Source: Branchinecta lynchi (Eukaryota; Arthropoda; Branchiopoda; Anostraca; Branchinectidae). Taken from it: a stretch of 64,000 nucleotides of DNA. The notes beneath the pieces are model-generated. The model worked only from the letters and a program-made list of their open reading frames with translations. It was not told the origin of the DNA and did no database searches. Made by a program: the position numbers and the translations under genes. The stretch spans positions 2,580,561 to 2,644,560 of the forward strand of contig JAKZAP010000003.1 in assembly GCA_023053575.1 (NCBI GenBank), in the 5' to 3' direction. Positions 51,736 to 62,885 of the stretch are shown here, in pieces; position 1 is the first letter of the stretch, and each line of letters begins with the position of its first letter.

Positions 51736-53703
51736 CAAGAGCTGGAAGCTCATATGGCACTTGCTGGGTTAAGATGTTTTGATTGATCAAAAGTAAGTTT
51801 CGACTTTGCGGTTGAGATGTGCACTCTAAGGGAGCTAGAACTCCATTTGTAAGCAAAACCCTTGAGGCAAAAATGATAAGAGGCTCTGGGCATCAGGGAA
51901 ATGCATATATTGCTTAAAAGTATTTTTTTTACTGTGCGGTCAAGATTAGTACTTTAAGGAATAATCGGATTTGGGAAGTAGTGATTTCCAAGCAAATGTT
52001 GTTGAATCTCTAATATTCCAGCGAAGTGTCATCGTTCTAGCACATCTGGAAGTACCTCAACTCGTGATCACCAGAATCCCAGACCCCCCCCCCCTTCAAC
52101 TCCACCCACAATACCCGGAGCCAATCCAGTTCTATAAATAATTAATCCAGAGCGTCTGTTTGTTATTCTCACGAACTTCGATCCCGATCACACCAGTCTA
52201 AACGGGTCAAGTATTCCCCCCCCTCCCAATAATTGTCGGATTCGGTCTGGAAATGAAAAAGATCACCAGAGAGAAGTGTCCTCTGTTCAATTATTAAATT
52301 TCACTTGAATCCGATCACCCGTTCCAAAGTTACGCATGACTCAATATTCCGGATTCCCTTCCCTCAACTCCCCCCCCCCCAAGGTTATCATATCGATGAT
52401 TCTTTTTTGTACTCCAAGTCAGTTTGACCGGGTCCCTGATACGCCTGTCAAGTTTCGTCGTGAAAATCCCAAAAACCGGAGTTCCGGGAAAACCCCTCCC
52501 CCCCCCCCCCTCAAGTGTCCGGATCCAGTCAAATTGTGTAAAAGATTTACATGGAGCAGAAATTTGTTCTTCCCAGCAAGTTTCACTCCGATCCCTCTAT
52601 TCTAACCGTTTCTCCAGATTCCCCCCCCCCCCCACCTCAACTCCCCCACGGTGCCCGTAGCCAATCCGATTCAGTAAATGATATACCTAGAGCATCTGTT
52701 TGTTCTTCCCACAAAGTTCCATCCCGATCTCTCGGGTCACGTATTTCCCCCCCCCCCCAATAGTTGCCGGATCCAACTATTGGGGGGATCCGGCAACTAT
52801 TGCCGGATATGAAAAAGATCACCAGAGAAATGCCGTCTGTTCAATTCTTAAATTTCACTCGAATCCGATCACTCGTTCCAAAGTTACGCCTGACTGAATA
52901 TTGTGGATTCTCCTCCCTTCACTCCCCCCGCCATTATCAGATGGACATTTTTTTTTATTTTGAAGTCAGTTTGATCGGTTCCCTGATATGCCTGCCAAGT
53001 TTCATCATGAAAATGTCCAAAACCGCCATCACCGGAATTCCGGAAAACCCCCTCCACCCCTCCGGATCCGGATCCAGTAAAATTATCTAAACGATTTGAG
53101 CAAATGCTTGTTCTTCCCAGCAAGTTTTACTCTGATCCCTCCATTCTAACCGTTTCTTGAAATTTCCGGTCTCCCACCCCCCAACTCCCCCGTGGCTACC
53201 GAATCCGGTCAAAACTTTAAACGGGACATCCCAGATATATTAATCTATTCAGTTATTAAGTTTCATTACAATCCGATCACCCGTTCAAAAGTTACACAAT
53301 ACTTAATTTCCCGGATTCCCCTGCCCTCCATTCCCCCCAAGATGGTCGGATCGGAAAACTGAGTATTTCAAAGTTTGCTTGGTCGGGTCTCTGATATGGC
53401 TGCCAAGTTTCATGGTCCTAGCAGATCTGGAAGTACCCTAATTCGAAAAAGTGTGACAAAATGCCCTAAATTTGAAATTTTCCAGCACCCTCCACAACAG
53501 CGCATATGGTTGGATCGGGAAACTGATTATTTCCAAGCTAGTTTGGTCGGGCCCCTGATATGCCTGCCAAGTTTCATTGTCCTAGCGCATCTGGAAGTAC
53601 CCTAACTCGAAGAAGTGTGACAAAAAACTCGGACCGACCGACAGACCGACAGACGGAATTGTGATCGGTATATGGCAATTCATCCAGAGGCTGCAAGTGC
53701 CAT
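51736..53703. repeat. ATGGCACTTG-family element, second complete copy
   Basis: Left terminus AACAAGAGCTGGAAGC then ATGGCACTTG (51754); right end GCAAGTGCCAT (53693-53703). Next to the right end is a GACC/GACA tetranucleotide run (53629-53657) and GTGATCGGTATATGGC. Internal blocks recur at spacing near 290-310 bases, with C runs (52084, 52216, 52370, 52498, 52621, 52747) before CCGGATTCC or GATCGG words. More diverged than the array at 21.4-23.5 kb. A perfect short palindrome of GCCGGATCCAACTATTGG type lies at 52755-52806. Confidence 0.8.
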
Positions 53704-54821
53704 GAAAACGCAACTAACAAGAGTGTCAAAGCTTCAAACAATCCATTCATAGCAACAACTCCGTTAATCTAGTCCACACATACTAGTTATAAAACTTAAG
53801 AAAAAATACTGAAAGAAATATACTGCCAAATATTTAGCTACTTTTCATTCATTCAGCAGCTAAATACGTGTCTGAATTATTAAAATACTTACTTATTATC
53901 ACCAACACTACTGGCAAATCCATTTAAATTTGTCATTAGCATGATTAACAAGCAAACAAGATCCGATCGCGGTCTCTGTCGGTCTTATGAAAAATATCAA
54001 ACCATACCCCCACCTTGAAAAAAGACCGCCCCGAAAACGCCCTCAGTAATACCGATAAAAATATAAATATACTGGTAACACCTCTTAGTTAAAAAAAAAC
54101 ATTCGTAAGTGGGCGTTCTCCATCTTTAATGGAAACGAAGGGGTCAACCTGCGGCACAACAGAGGTAGGCTTCTTTCGAGGTTGGCTTATCTTTATTTTT
54201 TTTAGTTTGAGTTTAATACTCTTTATTATACAAACCAACTTTCGCGTGCTAAACTACACGAGCACACCTTTTCTAACCCTCTAAACATCCTTTATACATG
54301 TAGCTGATACTTCTGACTGCAGGAAAGCCCGAATGGGCCTGCAGGGACAGTAAAAAAACAACAACTTCACTTTACATTAATTTTCACATACTTTTTCTTA
54401 GTTTCTTAACCATTTGTGACTCGAGGCAGTTTGTTCACGGCTGCTAAAAACATCCAAATGGAGCTGATGACAATTCAAATGACCGTACTGTAGAGCTCGC
54501 GTTGGAGTGGAACTGACGTTTTCCACTGTCAAATAAGATTCGTAGTGAGCTTCGGCAGAAGGAATAGTTGTCCAAGTGCGTGTTCTTTTTATTTTGCTTA
54601 CCATCTACCTCAGAACTGCACTGTCGATGTAACTAAACGGTTGCAAATAGCTTACTTCTACTGTAAAAGCCAGGCTTCACCTTCCAGATGTGTCTTCTGT
54701 TTTCCATAGTCCTCTTCGTCGAGGTGAAACAGGAATGTGAAGACATATCAAAAATATGCTAAATACCCCAGATCCTGAAGTCTGGAAGGGTGCCATGGAG
54801 GCAACGAGTTTTGGAGAAAAA
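53704..54821. other. Intronic; no gene recognised
   Basis: Several short minus-strand frames without motifs. Paired GTGGTCTTGTTATC-like words are absent, so I see no element border. Confidence 0.35.
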
Positions 54822-56155
54822 ACAAGAGCTGAAAGCTGGTATGGCACTTGTAAGAACAGTTTTCATGTTTGTCAGATACGGTTTGCAGTTGTCAAGGCTA
54901 AATCTGTTTCCTGATACTCATTTCAACAGAAAAAATGGGCTTGATATAGAAAATCTGAAATGGTTATTCCCCCTACTGACAACCGTTTCTCCCACAACGA
55001 TGATTGGATCGGGTGAGGGACTATTTTTAAGCCAATCCTTTCAATTTTTAAGCCAATCCCTGACATGCCTGCCAAGTTTCATGGTCATAGCACATTCGGA
55101 AGTACACCCAACTCGTGATCACCGGAATTGTGGAAAAACCTCTCCAACTCCCCCAGCTATGATATGATCCGGTCCTGTTTTTTTAATATTTTCTCTACGG
55201 CTTATGCTTGTTTTTTCCTCCCAACCCCGTCCCGATCTCTCGACTTTAAGCGTTTCACTCCCAGCTCCCCCCCCCCCCCCAGTTATCGGATTTTTTCCAG
55301 ACTTGAAACTGATCATCTGAGACACTCGTTCTTGACACTTGTCAAGTTTCATTCACGTCCGAACTCCCGTTCTAAAGTTACGCATGTCACTAGATCCTGA
55401 ATTCCCCATCCGTCCACTGCCCCAAGATCATCGTACCAGGGAAGGAACTATTTTCAAGTGGACCTGGAAGAGTACGTGATATGTCTGCCAAGTTTCACGG
55501 TCCTGGTAAATCTGGAAGTACCCTAACTCGTGATCACCAGAAATCCAGGAAACCCCCTCCGACACCCTCCACTGCGACATGAACCGGTCCTGTTTTGTCA
55601 ATAAAGTATCTAGGGTTAATGCTCGTTCTTCCCTCCAAGATCCATCCCGATCCCTCGACACTAAGCGTTTCACAAAATTTCTGGTCCCCCTCTACCCCCC
55701 ACTACCAATTTTCGGATTCGGGCCAGATTTGAAATTTAAAATCTGAGACACTTGTTCTTCACACTTGTCAAGTTTCATGCATGTCCGATTACACGTTCCG
55801 AAGTTATTCATATTTCTAGTTTCGTGATTCCCCATCCCTCCATTCCCCCCGCGATGGCTGGATCGGAAAAGTGATTATTTTCAATAATCACTGGTCGGTT
55901 CCCTCATATGCCTTCCAAGTTGTATTGTCCTAGCTTAAGTGGAAGTGTTTCACCAGATTTCCGGTGCCCCCCCCCCCCCCCGAGGTATCGAATCTGGTCC
56001 GGATTTGAGAATATCCGAAACACTTGTTCTTGACATGTGTCAAGTTTCTAATTACCCTTTCCAAAGTTATACTTATTAGTAGTTTCGGGATTTCCCATCC
56101 CTCCACTCCCCCCACTATGGCCGGATATGGGAAGTGATTGTTTCCAAGTTAATTT
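54822..56155. repeat. ATGGCACTTG-family element, right-truncated copy
   Basis: Begins AACAAGAGCTGAAAGCTGG then ATGGCACTTG (54841). Follow-on units carry AAGTTTCATGGTCATAGC, GGAAGTAC, CCGGAATT, C runs at 55266 and 55967, and GGATCGGAAAAGTGATTATT. Right end not found; the similarity fades near 56155. Confidence 0.7.
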
Positions 56156-56712
56156 GGTTTTGGACTCCCAATCTGGAACAGTATCAAAATATAATTAGGA
56201 CAGAAGGAGCTTACTTTCTTGGGAAAAGCAGAACACAATCAAATAAAAGCTTAGTTTACCATTTCTGTTGACCAAAATCCTTGAGCTTTACTCATCCCTC
56301 AGTCGGCTCTAAAGACAAGCTTGAATAACGCAGTTGACTAGCGTTTCGGACTTCCATGACAGAGAACGTCGGTTACCACATTTAGACATTTTTCCTTTTG
56401 CTACCATTCTTCCTAGTTTCCGGACTTCCGGATCCGGGGAAAGTCGAATCGTAAAGTGATCAAAATCAAAAACTTACATTTTCACTAAAAAATCCGATGC
56501 TTATGCGTTGACGCAACGCAAGAATAGAACTTGGTTATATTCTTGCGATGTGTTTTATTTGTCTGAGTAAGCTCTGTGTTGCGCACCGCATGCGCGACGC
56601 AGAGGCTGTGTAGCTAACTGTGAAAGTTTCAACGCGTCATTGTGAAAGCGGCTTTAGCCTGATAGTCCTTATAGATTTTGTGTTTCATATTCTCATAGCA
56701 AATTCTTTGTAG
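56156..56712. other. End of ACSS1-like intron 2
   Basis: Includes ATGCGTTGACGCAACGCAAG (56509-56528), with GTGCGCAACGCATGCGC-like words at 56578-56598. The acceptor TTCTTTGTAG precedes exon 3. Confidence 0.4.
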
Positions 56713-57009
56713 TGCAATGTCTCGATCGGCACGTGGAATCCTGCCCCGACGCCACCGCCTTAATTTGGGAAAAGGACGAGCCAGGTCAACATGAGAAATT
56801 ATCTTACCAACAGCTGAGCCATCTAACATGTAAAATGGCCAACGTTCTGAAAAGCGTTGGAGTGAAGCGAGGTGACCGTGTGGCCATCTACCTTCCAGTT
56901 TCACCAACTGCAGTAGCTAGCATGCTGGCATGTGCGAGAATAGGTGCCGTTCACACTGTGGTCTTCGCCGGCTTCAGTGCTGACGCCTTGGCTAGCAGAA
57001 TCAATGACG
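56713..57009 (+). CDS. ACSS1: Acetyl-CoA synthetase, mitochondrial type, exon 3
   Basis: Acceptor TTCTTTGTAG, donor G/GTAAGG after 57009; 297 bases. The first two bases complete Val from exon 2. Translation: [69 protein letters not shown] and [19 protein letters not shown]. This is the start of the AMP-binding (ANL) domain with the highly conserved [16 protein letters not shown] block, clearly acetyl-CoA synthetase rather than another acyl-CoA ligase. The P-V-S-P and F-S-A-D-A-L-A-R-IND pattern favours ACSS1 over cytosolic ACSS2. It ends in phase 1. The antisense frame at 56629-56907 is a shadow. Confidence 0.96.
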
Positions 57010-57174
57010 GTAAGGTAAAGCTGAATATGAAGAGATTGCAGCCTAGACAAAGGAGACGGATATTTCTCCACCGTCATTGAAAATAGCAAAAACGAATAGT
57101 TTAACGATGCAAACTGTGGAATTTTCTACTTTGAGTGTAATCTGGAAAACGTTCTCCACCTATAGGTAATTGGA

Positions 57175-57533
57175 AACGTTTTTGGGATCCCAAAACGTAA
57201 CTAGAGGGATACCTATGAAGTAGCAAAAGTTTTCCGTCTGTCTGTCCGTCTGTGAGCGCGATAACTCTCAAAGGCAACGCCATATTTTGATGAAACTTGG
57301 TGTGAGGATCCTTTGGGTCAAGGAAAAGGTCGTGTTCGTAGATGGGATCTGTAGCAAATTTAGGAGTGGGAGAAGGGGGTTCAAAATTAGGGGCAAACAA
57401 AATATTTTAAGCATCTAATGAGATAGTAGATTGATCGAGAGGTAAGAAGACATGATGAATACGATTATGAAAACCATTTTCTCGCCGGACAAGTTGTTCG
57501 CCCGAAATCCGGGAAAAACCGGAAAGTTTGTCA
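57175..57533 (-). mobile_element. GGGATCCC-family fragment
   Basis: TTTTGGGATCCCAAAACG, GAGGGATACCTATGA, GTCTGTCTGTCCGTCTG, GATGAAACTTGGTGTGAGG and one CCGG-containing subrepeat, in the order of the inverted copy at 18795. Truncated at about 57533, right before a hairpin. Confidence 0.65.
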
Positions 57534-57567
57534 ATATTTCTTACAAACGACCGTTTGTAAGAAATAT
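57534..57567. repeat. Perfect 16-bp hairpin
   Basis: ATATTTCTTACAAACG, two bases AC, then CGTTTGTAAGAAATAT. Adjacent to the truncation of the GGGATCCC fragment, so it may mark a rearrangement joint. Confidence 0.8.
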
Positions 57568-57677
57568 TTTCTTTTGTAAATTTGTCATCTTAAAGACGGT
57601 AATTGACAAAGATAGTTTTATCTTGGTTATGGTTTTATCGAGAAATGCACTGCAAGTAAATTTCGTTACTAACAACG

Positions 57678-57984
57678 CTTCACCCGATGACAAATTTATC
57701 TCAGTATAGTACTATGAAATAGTACGAAAAATTTGCATGCAGTACTAACGATGCTACTACATGCTTCTACTTCAAGGCTACCGTGCTACTGCATACTACT
57801 ATATGCTACTATTAGTAAGACTGGATGGTACTATGGCAAGAAAGGATGCTACTGGATACTACTACATAAGATTGGACCAGTCTAAGGCGTACTAAATGAT
57901 AGTATGCTATTACATAGTATTACATTCAACGTTTTCGTACTACTACCATACTACTACGCAGGCTACATATTTTTCATCGGGCAG
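57678..57984. mobile_element. CCCGATGA-ended MITE, copy 2
   Basis: Left CCCGATGACAAATTTATCTC, right ATATTTTTCATCGGG; CA lies on both outer flanks. The interior is full of TACTAC/GTAGTA words and ATGCTACTAC, and could fold extensively. Related to 18345-18577 and 58217-58508. Confidence 0.7.
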
Positions 57985-58216
57985 TAATTGGGCTACAAAC
58001 AAGAATGAATAGAGAGTAACAGCCATAGGACTGTATTACTGCATATGATAATCAATAGTGATATAATAATCATATAATGCATATAATAATCAATAGTGAC
58101 GATAAAATGGGCGATGAACGGACAAAGTACGAACGATTAACCTCCGAACCGTGGGTGGTATTAAATGAGGACAAATATCCTATCTGTCGGAAAGAATGCC
58201 GCCAGCCCGTATACCC

Positions 58217-58508
58217 ACCCGGTAAAAAATCTGTAGCCTGTGTAGTTATATGATAGTTGTACGCAAACGTTGCATGTATTGAATGATATGTTATAGTACA
58301 GAATACTATTATTTAATCTATCTCAGACTGGGCCAATCTTAAGCAGGAGTATCCAGTAGAATCCTGTCTTGCTAACAGTAGCATGCAGCAGAATGCAGCA
58401 GCACGATAGCCTTGACATAGAAGCATGTAGTAGCATGAGTTCGTACTGCATGCTACTTTTTCGTACAACTTCATGCTACTAGTTTGAGATAAATTTTTCA
58501 TCGGGCAG
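58217..58508. mobile_element. CCCGATGA-ended MITE, copy 3
   Basis: Left end decayed (CCCGGTAAAAAATC), right end GATAAATTTTTCATCGGG. Shared interior: CAGACTGGGCCAATCTTAAG, AGTAGCATGCAG and ACATGTAGTAGCATG as in copy 1. Confidence 0.6.
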
Positions 58509-58909
58509 GCAACACGTGATAGCTTATGGGCAGTGGGCCTATATTCAAGACTGACGGCTAGACCCTAGCTCCCTAAGGGCTATCCTGTTCGTCACGTTAG
58601 CAGGGTTGTATATGTTCATGTCCTAAGATTTTGTGTCAGCCTTGCTACTGAACAGGGGTACAAGTTAGTTAAAGTTCAACCGAATGGTGCTGAGATATAT
58701 GACAGTCTATCTACCCATCACTTATTCACTTGAATAGTCTGGAAGACCCAATATAAATACAGATTACATGTATAATCAGATTTTCTATAAGAATCGACCT
58801 TCGATTACACTAGATCTCTCAGATGTCCATAGAATAAACAAATGAATAGATATTCATTTGTTTACGCACGCGCAGAACTGTACTAGTTTGAGAATAAAGG
58901 GGTAGGGAC
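58509..58909. other. Intronic; no feature seen
   Basis: Short inverted words AACAAATGAATAGATATTCATTTG at about 58838-58861 form a small palindrome; otherwise nothing supported. Confidence 0.35.
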
Positions 58910-59297
58910 TGCTATAGCCGGAAATTGGTCGACAAATTTTGTGTCCGGTTCTCGCCGAATTTCCGGTGAACTACTTGTCCGGCAAGAGAATAACTTTCAT
59001 GCTCCGGTTCAGCATGTCTCCTTACCCCTAAATCAACTATCTCAATAGCTTTTAAAAAAAAGTTTTTTTTCGCCTCTTACTTTGAAACCACCTCCCCAGC
59101 CCTAAATATAGGGCTACAAAGCTCATCTACAAAATCGACCTTACTCTTGACCCAAAGAATCCTCACACCAAGCTTCATCAAAATATTCGATTCCCTGAGA
59201 CTTATCGTGCTCAGAGACAGACAGACAGACGGACCGACGGACAGCTTTTGCGGTGTTATAGGTATCCCTCGACTTACGTTTTTGGATCCCAAAAACT
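58910..59297 (+). mobile_element. GGGATCCC-family fragment
   Basis: One subrepeat (TGTCCGGCAAGAGAAT, TTCAGCATGTC), CACACCAAGCTTCATCAAAA, a GACA/GACG run at 59217-59240, GTTATAGGTATCCCTCG and the end TTTTTGGATCCCAAAAAC. Confidence 0.65.
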
Positions 59298-60584
59298 CCA
59301 TACTTTCTGTCGCACTTTATTTACCTCCATTTGTACTGCATTTGTACTGCTCTTATTTGTACTGCAATCCCCAAAATCTTGTCCTTTTTGTCTCTGATAT
59401 TTTAATGAAAACAGTCCTAATCCCCCGTCGTGCTGGGGCACGTTAAAGGATAGTGGCTTTTTAGATTAAGTGAGTTAATTAAGAACATATATCTAAATGA
59501 CATCAGTCATGCATGAGGTCCATGACCTTCTTTAGTCAAATGGATGCGTGCTTTTGAATGAGAGCCCTTTAGACGGGATAAAGGAACCATAGTTCTCCGA
59601 TAGGGTCCTACATTGCGAGACTTCCAGTGATTCCTTCAACTTGAAATAAAAGCCACGTTCGAAATTAAAGTCTCATAGAAAAGATACATTGCCAGTGACA
59701 TTGCACACAGTAAGTAAACAGTAAACTTACGCACTAAGTTTCATGGAATGTATTATATCCGCGTATAGCCCCACCCGTCTTTTATATACCCCGACAGCCC
59801 GGGCCCGCACTGCCGTAGTAACCGACTTTGCTCTTTTAAGGTCTATAAATTAATATGAAACCGCCAACGCTCTCTTGCAACGGCGAAAGGGGGGGGCACG
59901 CTAGTGGCCTTTAAACTTCTTCAACTCTAATTTCTCCTTCCCTCTTTAATCCTGAATGACAACTATTTAATTTCGTATAAATACAAACCATATCATGTCG
60001 AGCAGACTTGTCAGCTGTGCAAATATGTACTTATCAAGCAAGTAAAAACGTAACTAGAAATGCCTTATGAAAGGACACCGTTATCAAAATAATAGAAACC
60101 AAAATATGGGTTAACCAACGAATCGGATCAGCCGCAAACTGTCGTACATGACTGTGCTTATTTGTTTGCCACCTTGAAAGTTTTTAAATATACAAACCAC
60201 CTTATGCCTAGACATTAGTCGGGATGGTTCCGTGACTCGCAGGCTTTACAACATTGTTCGACCCCTAAGGGTTAAATAAACTTATTAAACCAATGATTGG
60301 TTATTCTGATGGGATGATCATTTTATGTCTTGTACGGTTGTGTTCGCCTGTTGTTTTGTAAGTACTAAGGGTAGGACTTACGGACTCCAGACCCCCTTAT
60401 TTATACCAATCAGCGAGGTACCAGAGGGGATGAAAAAGCTGCTTGACGAAGTCTGGCACTCACAACCTTGGAGACACGATAAGAGTACCCCTGAAGCTAT
60501 AGCTTGGAAGTGATCACCATCAACAACTGCACGCTATTCCTTAGACTACAGGATCTTTATTTCTTGCAAGTGTAATTCAGTGGA
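59298..60584. other. Intronic; no gene recognised
   Basis: A LINE/SINE-like tail GGTTAAATAAACTTATTAAACC is at 60268-60289. A plus-strand frame near 60329-60513 gives a 62-residue peptide (…SEVPEGMKKLLDEVWHSQPW…) that I do not recognise. It shows no splice sites in phase with the synthetase gene. Confidence 0.4.
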
Positions 60585-61368
60585 CTGTTATATTTGACGA
60601 TGCAAAACGGATAAGTCAGCTACAATTTTATTAGAGCTATATTACGGCCCTTCTACTTCGAGTGATTTCAGCCGTGTCCAGATTAAAATCACAGCACCAG
60701 CTTTACCTCCAACCAATTTTCAGAGAAGAATTTTTTAAGGAAGAATCTTTAAAGGACCCCTCTTGCTTATTCTGCCTTTTATAACTTACCTAGCTCCCTT
60801 ATGGAATTATAAGTTTCTAAAATCCCCACCTTTCGCCACTGTTTCGTTTTGTGCCAACGAATTTTTGCGCTTTTTCGGCCTTGCCGAGTTTTGTCCGTCA
60901 CACAGTTTTCCGGAATCTTCGACGTCCGCTGACAACTCTTTCACACATAACGATGTGCCGAGGGATGTGCGATCTTCTGTTTATTACTTCTTTTATTTGC
61001 TTAATTTTCCCACTTTTTACCCACGGTGCGTTCAGTTTTCAAATGTTTTGCGCCGAGCCGCCGCGTCGGAGAGCAGGAAGGCTGGATATATTCAACAAGC
61101 GCTAACAAGAAAACTGCTAATTTCAGTTGGAAAGTCTTCGAATGTATTTTTTCTGGTCCGTGTCATAGGGAAAAGATCATTTCTAGTAAGAGTTGTGCAT
61201 TAATTGTTTTTCCACATGTTCATTTTCCAGCTTGAGCGGCTTGAGTCTGAAGAGGACCCTTGCCAGTAAGGGCCGAAATCTACCTCTAATAAAAATGTAG
61301 CTCACTTATTGGTTTTGCACCGTAAAATATGATTCGCAGTCAACTTGGGCTGAAGGAACATCTAGGAC
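60585..61368. mobile_element. Fold-back element (family FB), copy 4, split by a TTAA element
   Basis: Left arm TTTGACGATGCAAAACGG, ATAAGTCAGC, TTAGAGCTATATTACGGCCC (60588-60650). The right arm GGACCCTTGCCAGTAAGGGCC, TCTAATAAAAATGTAGC, GGTTTTGCACCG and CAGTCAACTTGGGCTG is at 61253-61360. Both parts match copy 1 at 846-1036. Bases 60651-61250 are inserted material, including 60749-61203. Its right end is about 30 bp from synthetase exon 4. Confidence 0.65.
60749..61203. mobile_element. TTAA family F2, complete copy (inverted)
   Basis: TTAA at 60749-60752 followed by AGGACCCCTCTTGC; right end AGAGTTGTGCATTAA (61200-61203). Reverse complement of the copy at 41625-42082 along its whole length (455 versus 458 bp). 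Plus-strand frames of 146 and 84 residues here derive from this repeat and recur in neither sense in the other copies. Confidence 0.7.
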
Positions 61369-61397
61369 TGTTATAGTTATCTTTCCAATTATTTCAG

Positions 61398-61576
61398 CTG
61401 GCGCTGTAGCTGTCATCACATCAGATAACGCTGTGAGAGGTGGTAAGATCATCGAACTGAAAAATACTGTCGATGCAGCTTTAGAGAAATGTCCAAGTGT
61501 GAAAAAAGTCTTGGTTGCTAAGCGAACAGGAAAAAAAGTCTCTATGAAGTACCCGAGAGACGTTTGCCTTGATGAG
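61398..61576 (+). CDS. ACSS1: Acetyl-CoA synthetase, mitochondrial type, exon 4
   Basis: Acceptor CAATTATTTCAG before 61398, donor GAG/GTAAGT after 61576; 179 bases ending in phase 0. It completes Ala from exon 3 and continues GAVAVITSDNAVRGGKIIEL, DAALEKCPSVKKVLVAKRTG and MKYPRDVCLDE. The ITSDNAVRGGK-I-LK block corresponds to the family's VIT-------RGGK segment, whose Arg contacts CoA in bacterial Acs. VLVAKRTGKKV matches ACSS1 VLVAHRT-NKV. The next exon (with YTSGSTGKPKG) is not seen before 64000, so the remaining two thirds of the enzyme lie to the right. Confidence 0.95.
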
Positions 61577-61904
61577 GTAAGTGACAATTATTTTTCTATC
61601 TCTTTGTTTTTGTCTATGGTTGCTAATGGCTACCCAATCAAAATTGACATTTTTTTTCGGGAAAGAATAAAAAGAAATAAAAACAGACTAATCCATAGGA
61701 TTTCGACAAATAGACTCAGTAATTGGAGTTTGTTAGCCATTCTAAACCTGTAAAAAGCTAGATAGTTCTTACGATCCTTCCTTGATTGTTTAGTCACGGT
61801 ACTGGAGAAATGAGATCCTGAAGGCTTTAAAGTCCTCTAATAACTCTAATGGCTTTAAAATCCTCTAATAACCAGGCAAAAGCCTGGTTTCCTAATACTT
61901 CTTA
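61577..61904. other. ACSS1-like intron 4, start
   Basis: Repeated TCCTCTAATAAC (61833, 61862) and a small hairpin CCAGGCAAAAGCCTGG (61873-61888). Confidence 0.4.
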
Positions 61905-62105
61905 AAACACGCCAGTGATCCTCAGGAAGAAGGAGTAAGCGTGTCCGTACGAGTCAAACTTAACGACTCAAATCCTGTGTTAACCAATCACGGCGATGTT
62001 TGAGCGGCAGCTTTGACACCACTTCTGCCTTTTCTTCCGCTAACTAACCGGAGAGGTTGAAGATTTGCATCGGCAAGGTGAGATAGTCATCAAGAGTATC
62101 GGGCA
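61905..62105 (-). repeat. Interspersed repeat R190, copy 3
   Basis: AACACGCCAGTGATCC, AGGAAGAAGGAGTAAGCGTG, AACGACTCAAATCC, GGCGATG, CCACTTCTGCCTTTTC and TTGCATCGGCAAGG, ending AGATAGTCATC. Complement of 12020-12215. Confidence 0.65.
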
Positions 62106-62250
62106 GTACAGCCAGGAGTTGGCTCAAATCCATTTCCGTTGGTCAGGGGTGCAACCCCTCTATAGAAGTAGCACAGATATCTCTGCTACTGTTCAGTGTA
62201 GTGGAATCCGTCCACAGATTAGTTCTTATCAGATTCAGAACAAGCGACAA

Positions 62251-62503
62251 GGTTAAGTTGCGTTTTATTGGATTCACTTTTGTTTCGTCAAAGTTTGTAG
62301 TTTGGCTCTTGTTTTGTTTTACTTGCGTTTTATTGAGTTCATGTTTCCGAAAAGTCAAACTACACCAAACTACGTCGGCGAGGTAGTTTGTAGTTTGAGC
62401 TCCGTAGTTTCAGGTTCGAAACTACAGCAAATGGAATGGACAAATAAAACGGCTTTTAAGCGAAACTACGCCGAAACTAAATCCAAAAAAACGCAACTTT
62501 AGA
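62251..62503. mobile_element. AAGTTGCGTTTT-ended MITE
   Basis: Left AAGTTGCGTTTTATTGGATT, right AATCCAAAAAAACGCAACTT: 20-bp inverted termini with two differences. Inside, GTAGTTT and AAACTAC words pair across the centre (for example AGTTTGTAGTTT and AAACTACACCAAACTAC). 253 bp, non-coding. Confidence 0.7.
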
Positions 62504-62885
62504 GTATCAGTTTCTAGTTGAAAGAAAAATAATGGGGGAGTGCCGTGAGGACGCCGAGAGGGGCGGGAATGTATTTCCTGTCGGAATCAATCGAATATAA
62601 TAAAATGCTGATATTTTTCAATTGTTCTCCCACGTATAGCCTTTTTCTAGATACGACTCCTCCTCCTCTTAGTGACGGTGATATTGGCCTTATTCCATTT
62701 CAGCGCTACAAGTGGAAGAGTATCTGTTAATCCCCCATTGTCTCATATTGAATACTTGTGTGCAGATAGTAAAAACTCGGAACCCGTAAGGTAGTGGGTA
62801 ATTTTCAGTTCTGTTACTGAGGCGACATATGCAAAGCATCCTTGAAGTCTTTGATTCATGTGGGCCAAGAAGGTGGGAAACACCG
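62504..62885. other. Intronic; no feature seen
   Basis: Short frames only; nothing that resembles the next synthetase exon. Confidence 0.35.

Noticed and set aside
60325..60513. Possible exon with SEVPEGMKKLLDEVWHSQPW
   Set aside because: Not similar to acetyl-CoA synthetase at the relevant position; exon 3 and exon 4 join perfectly without it, and no matching splice sites are in phase.
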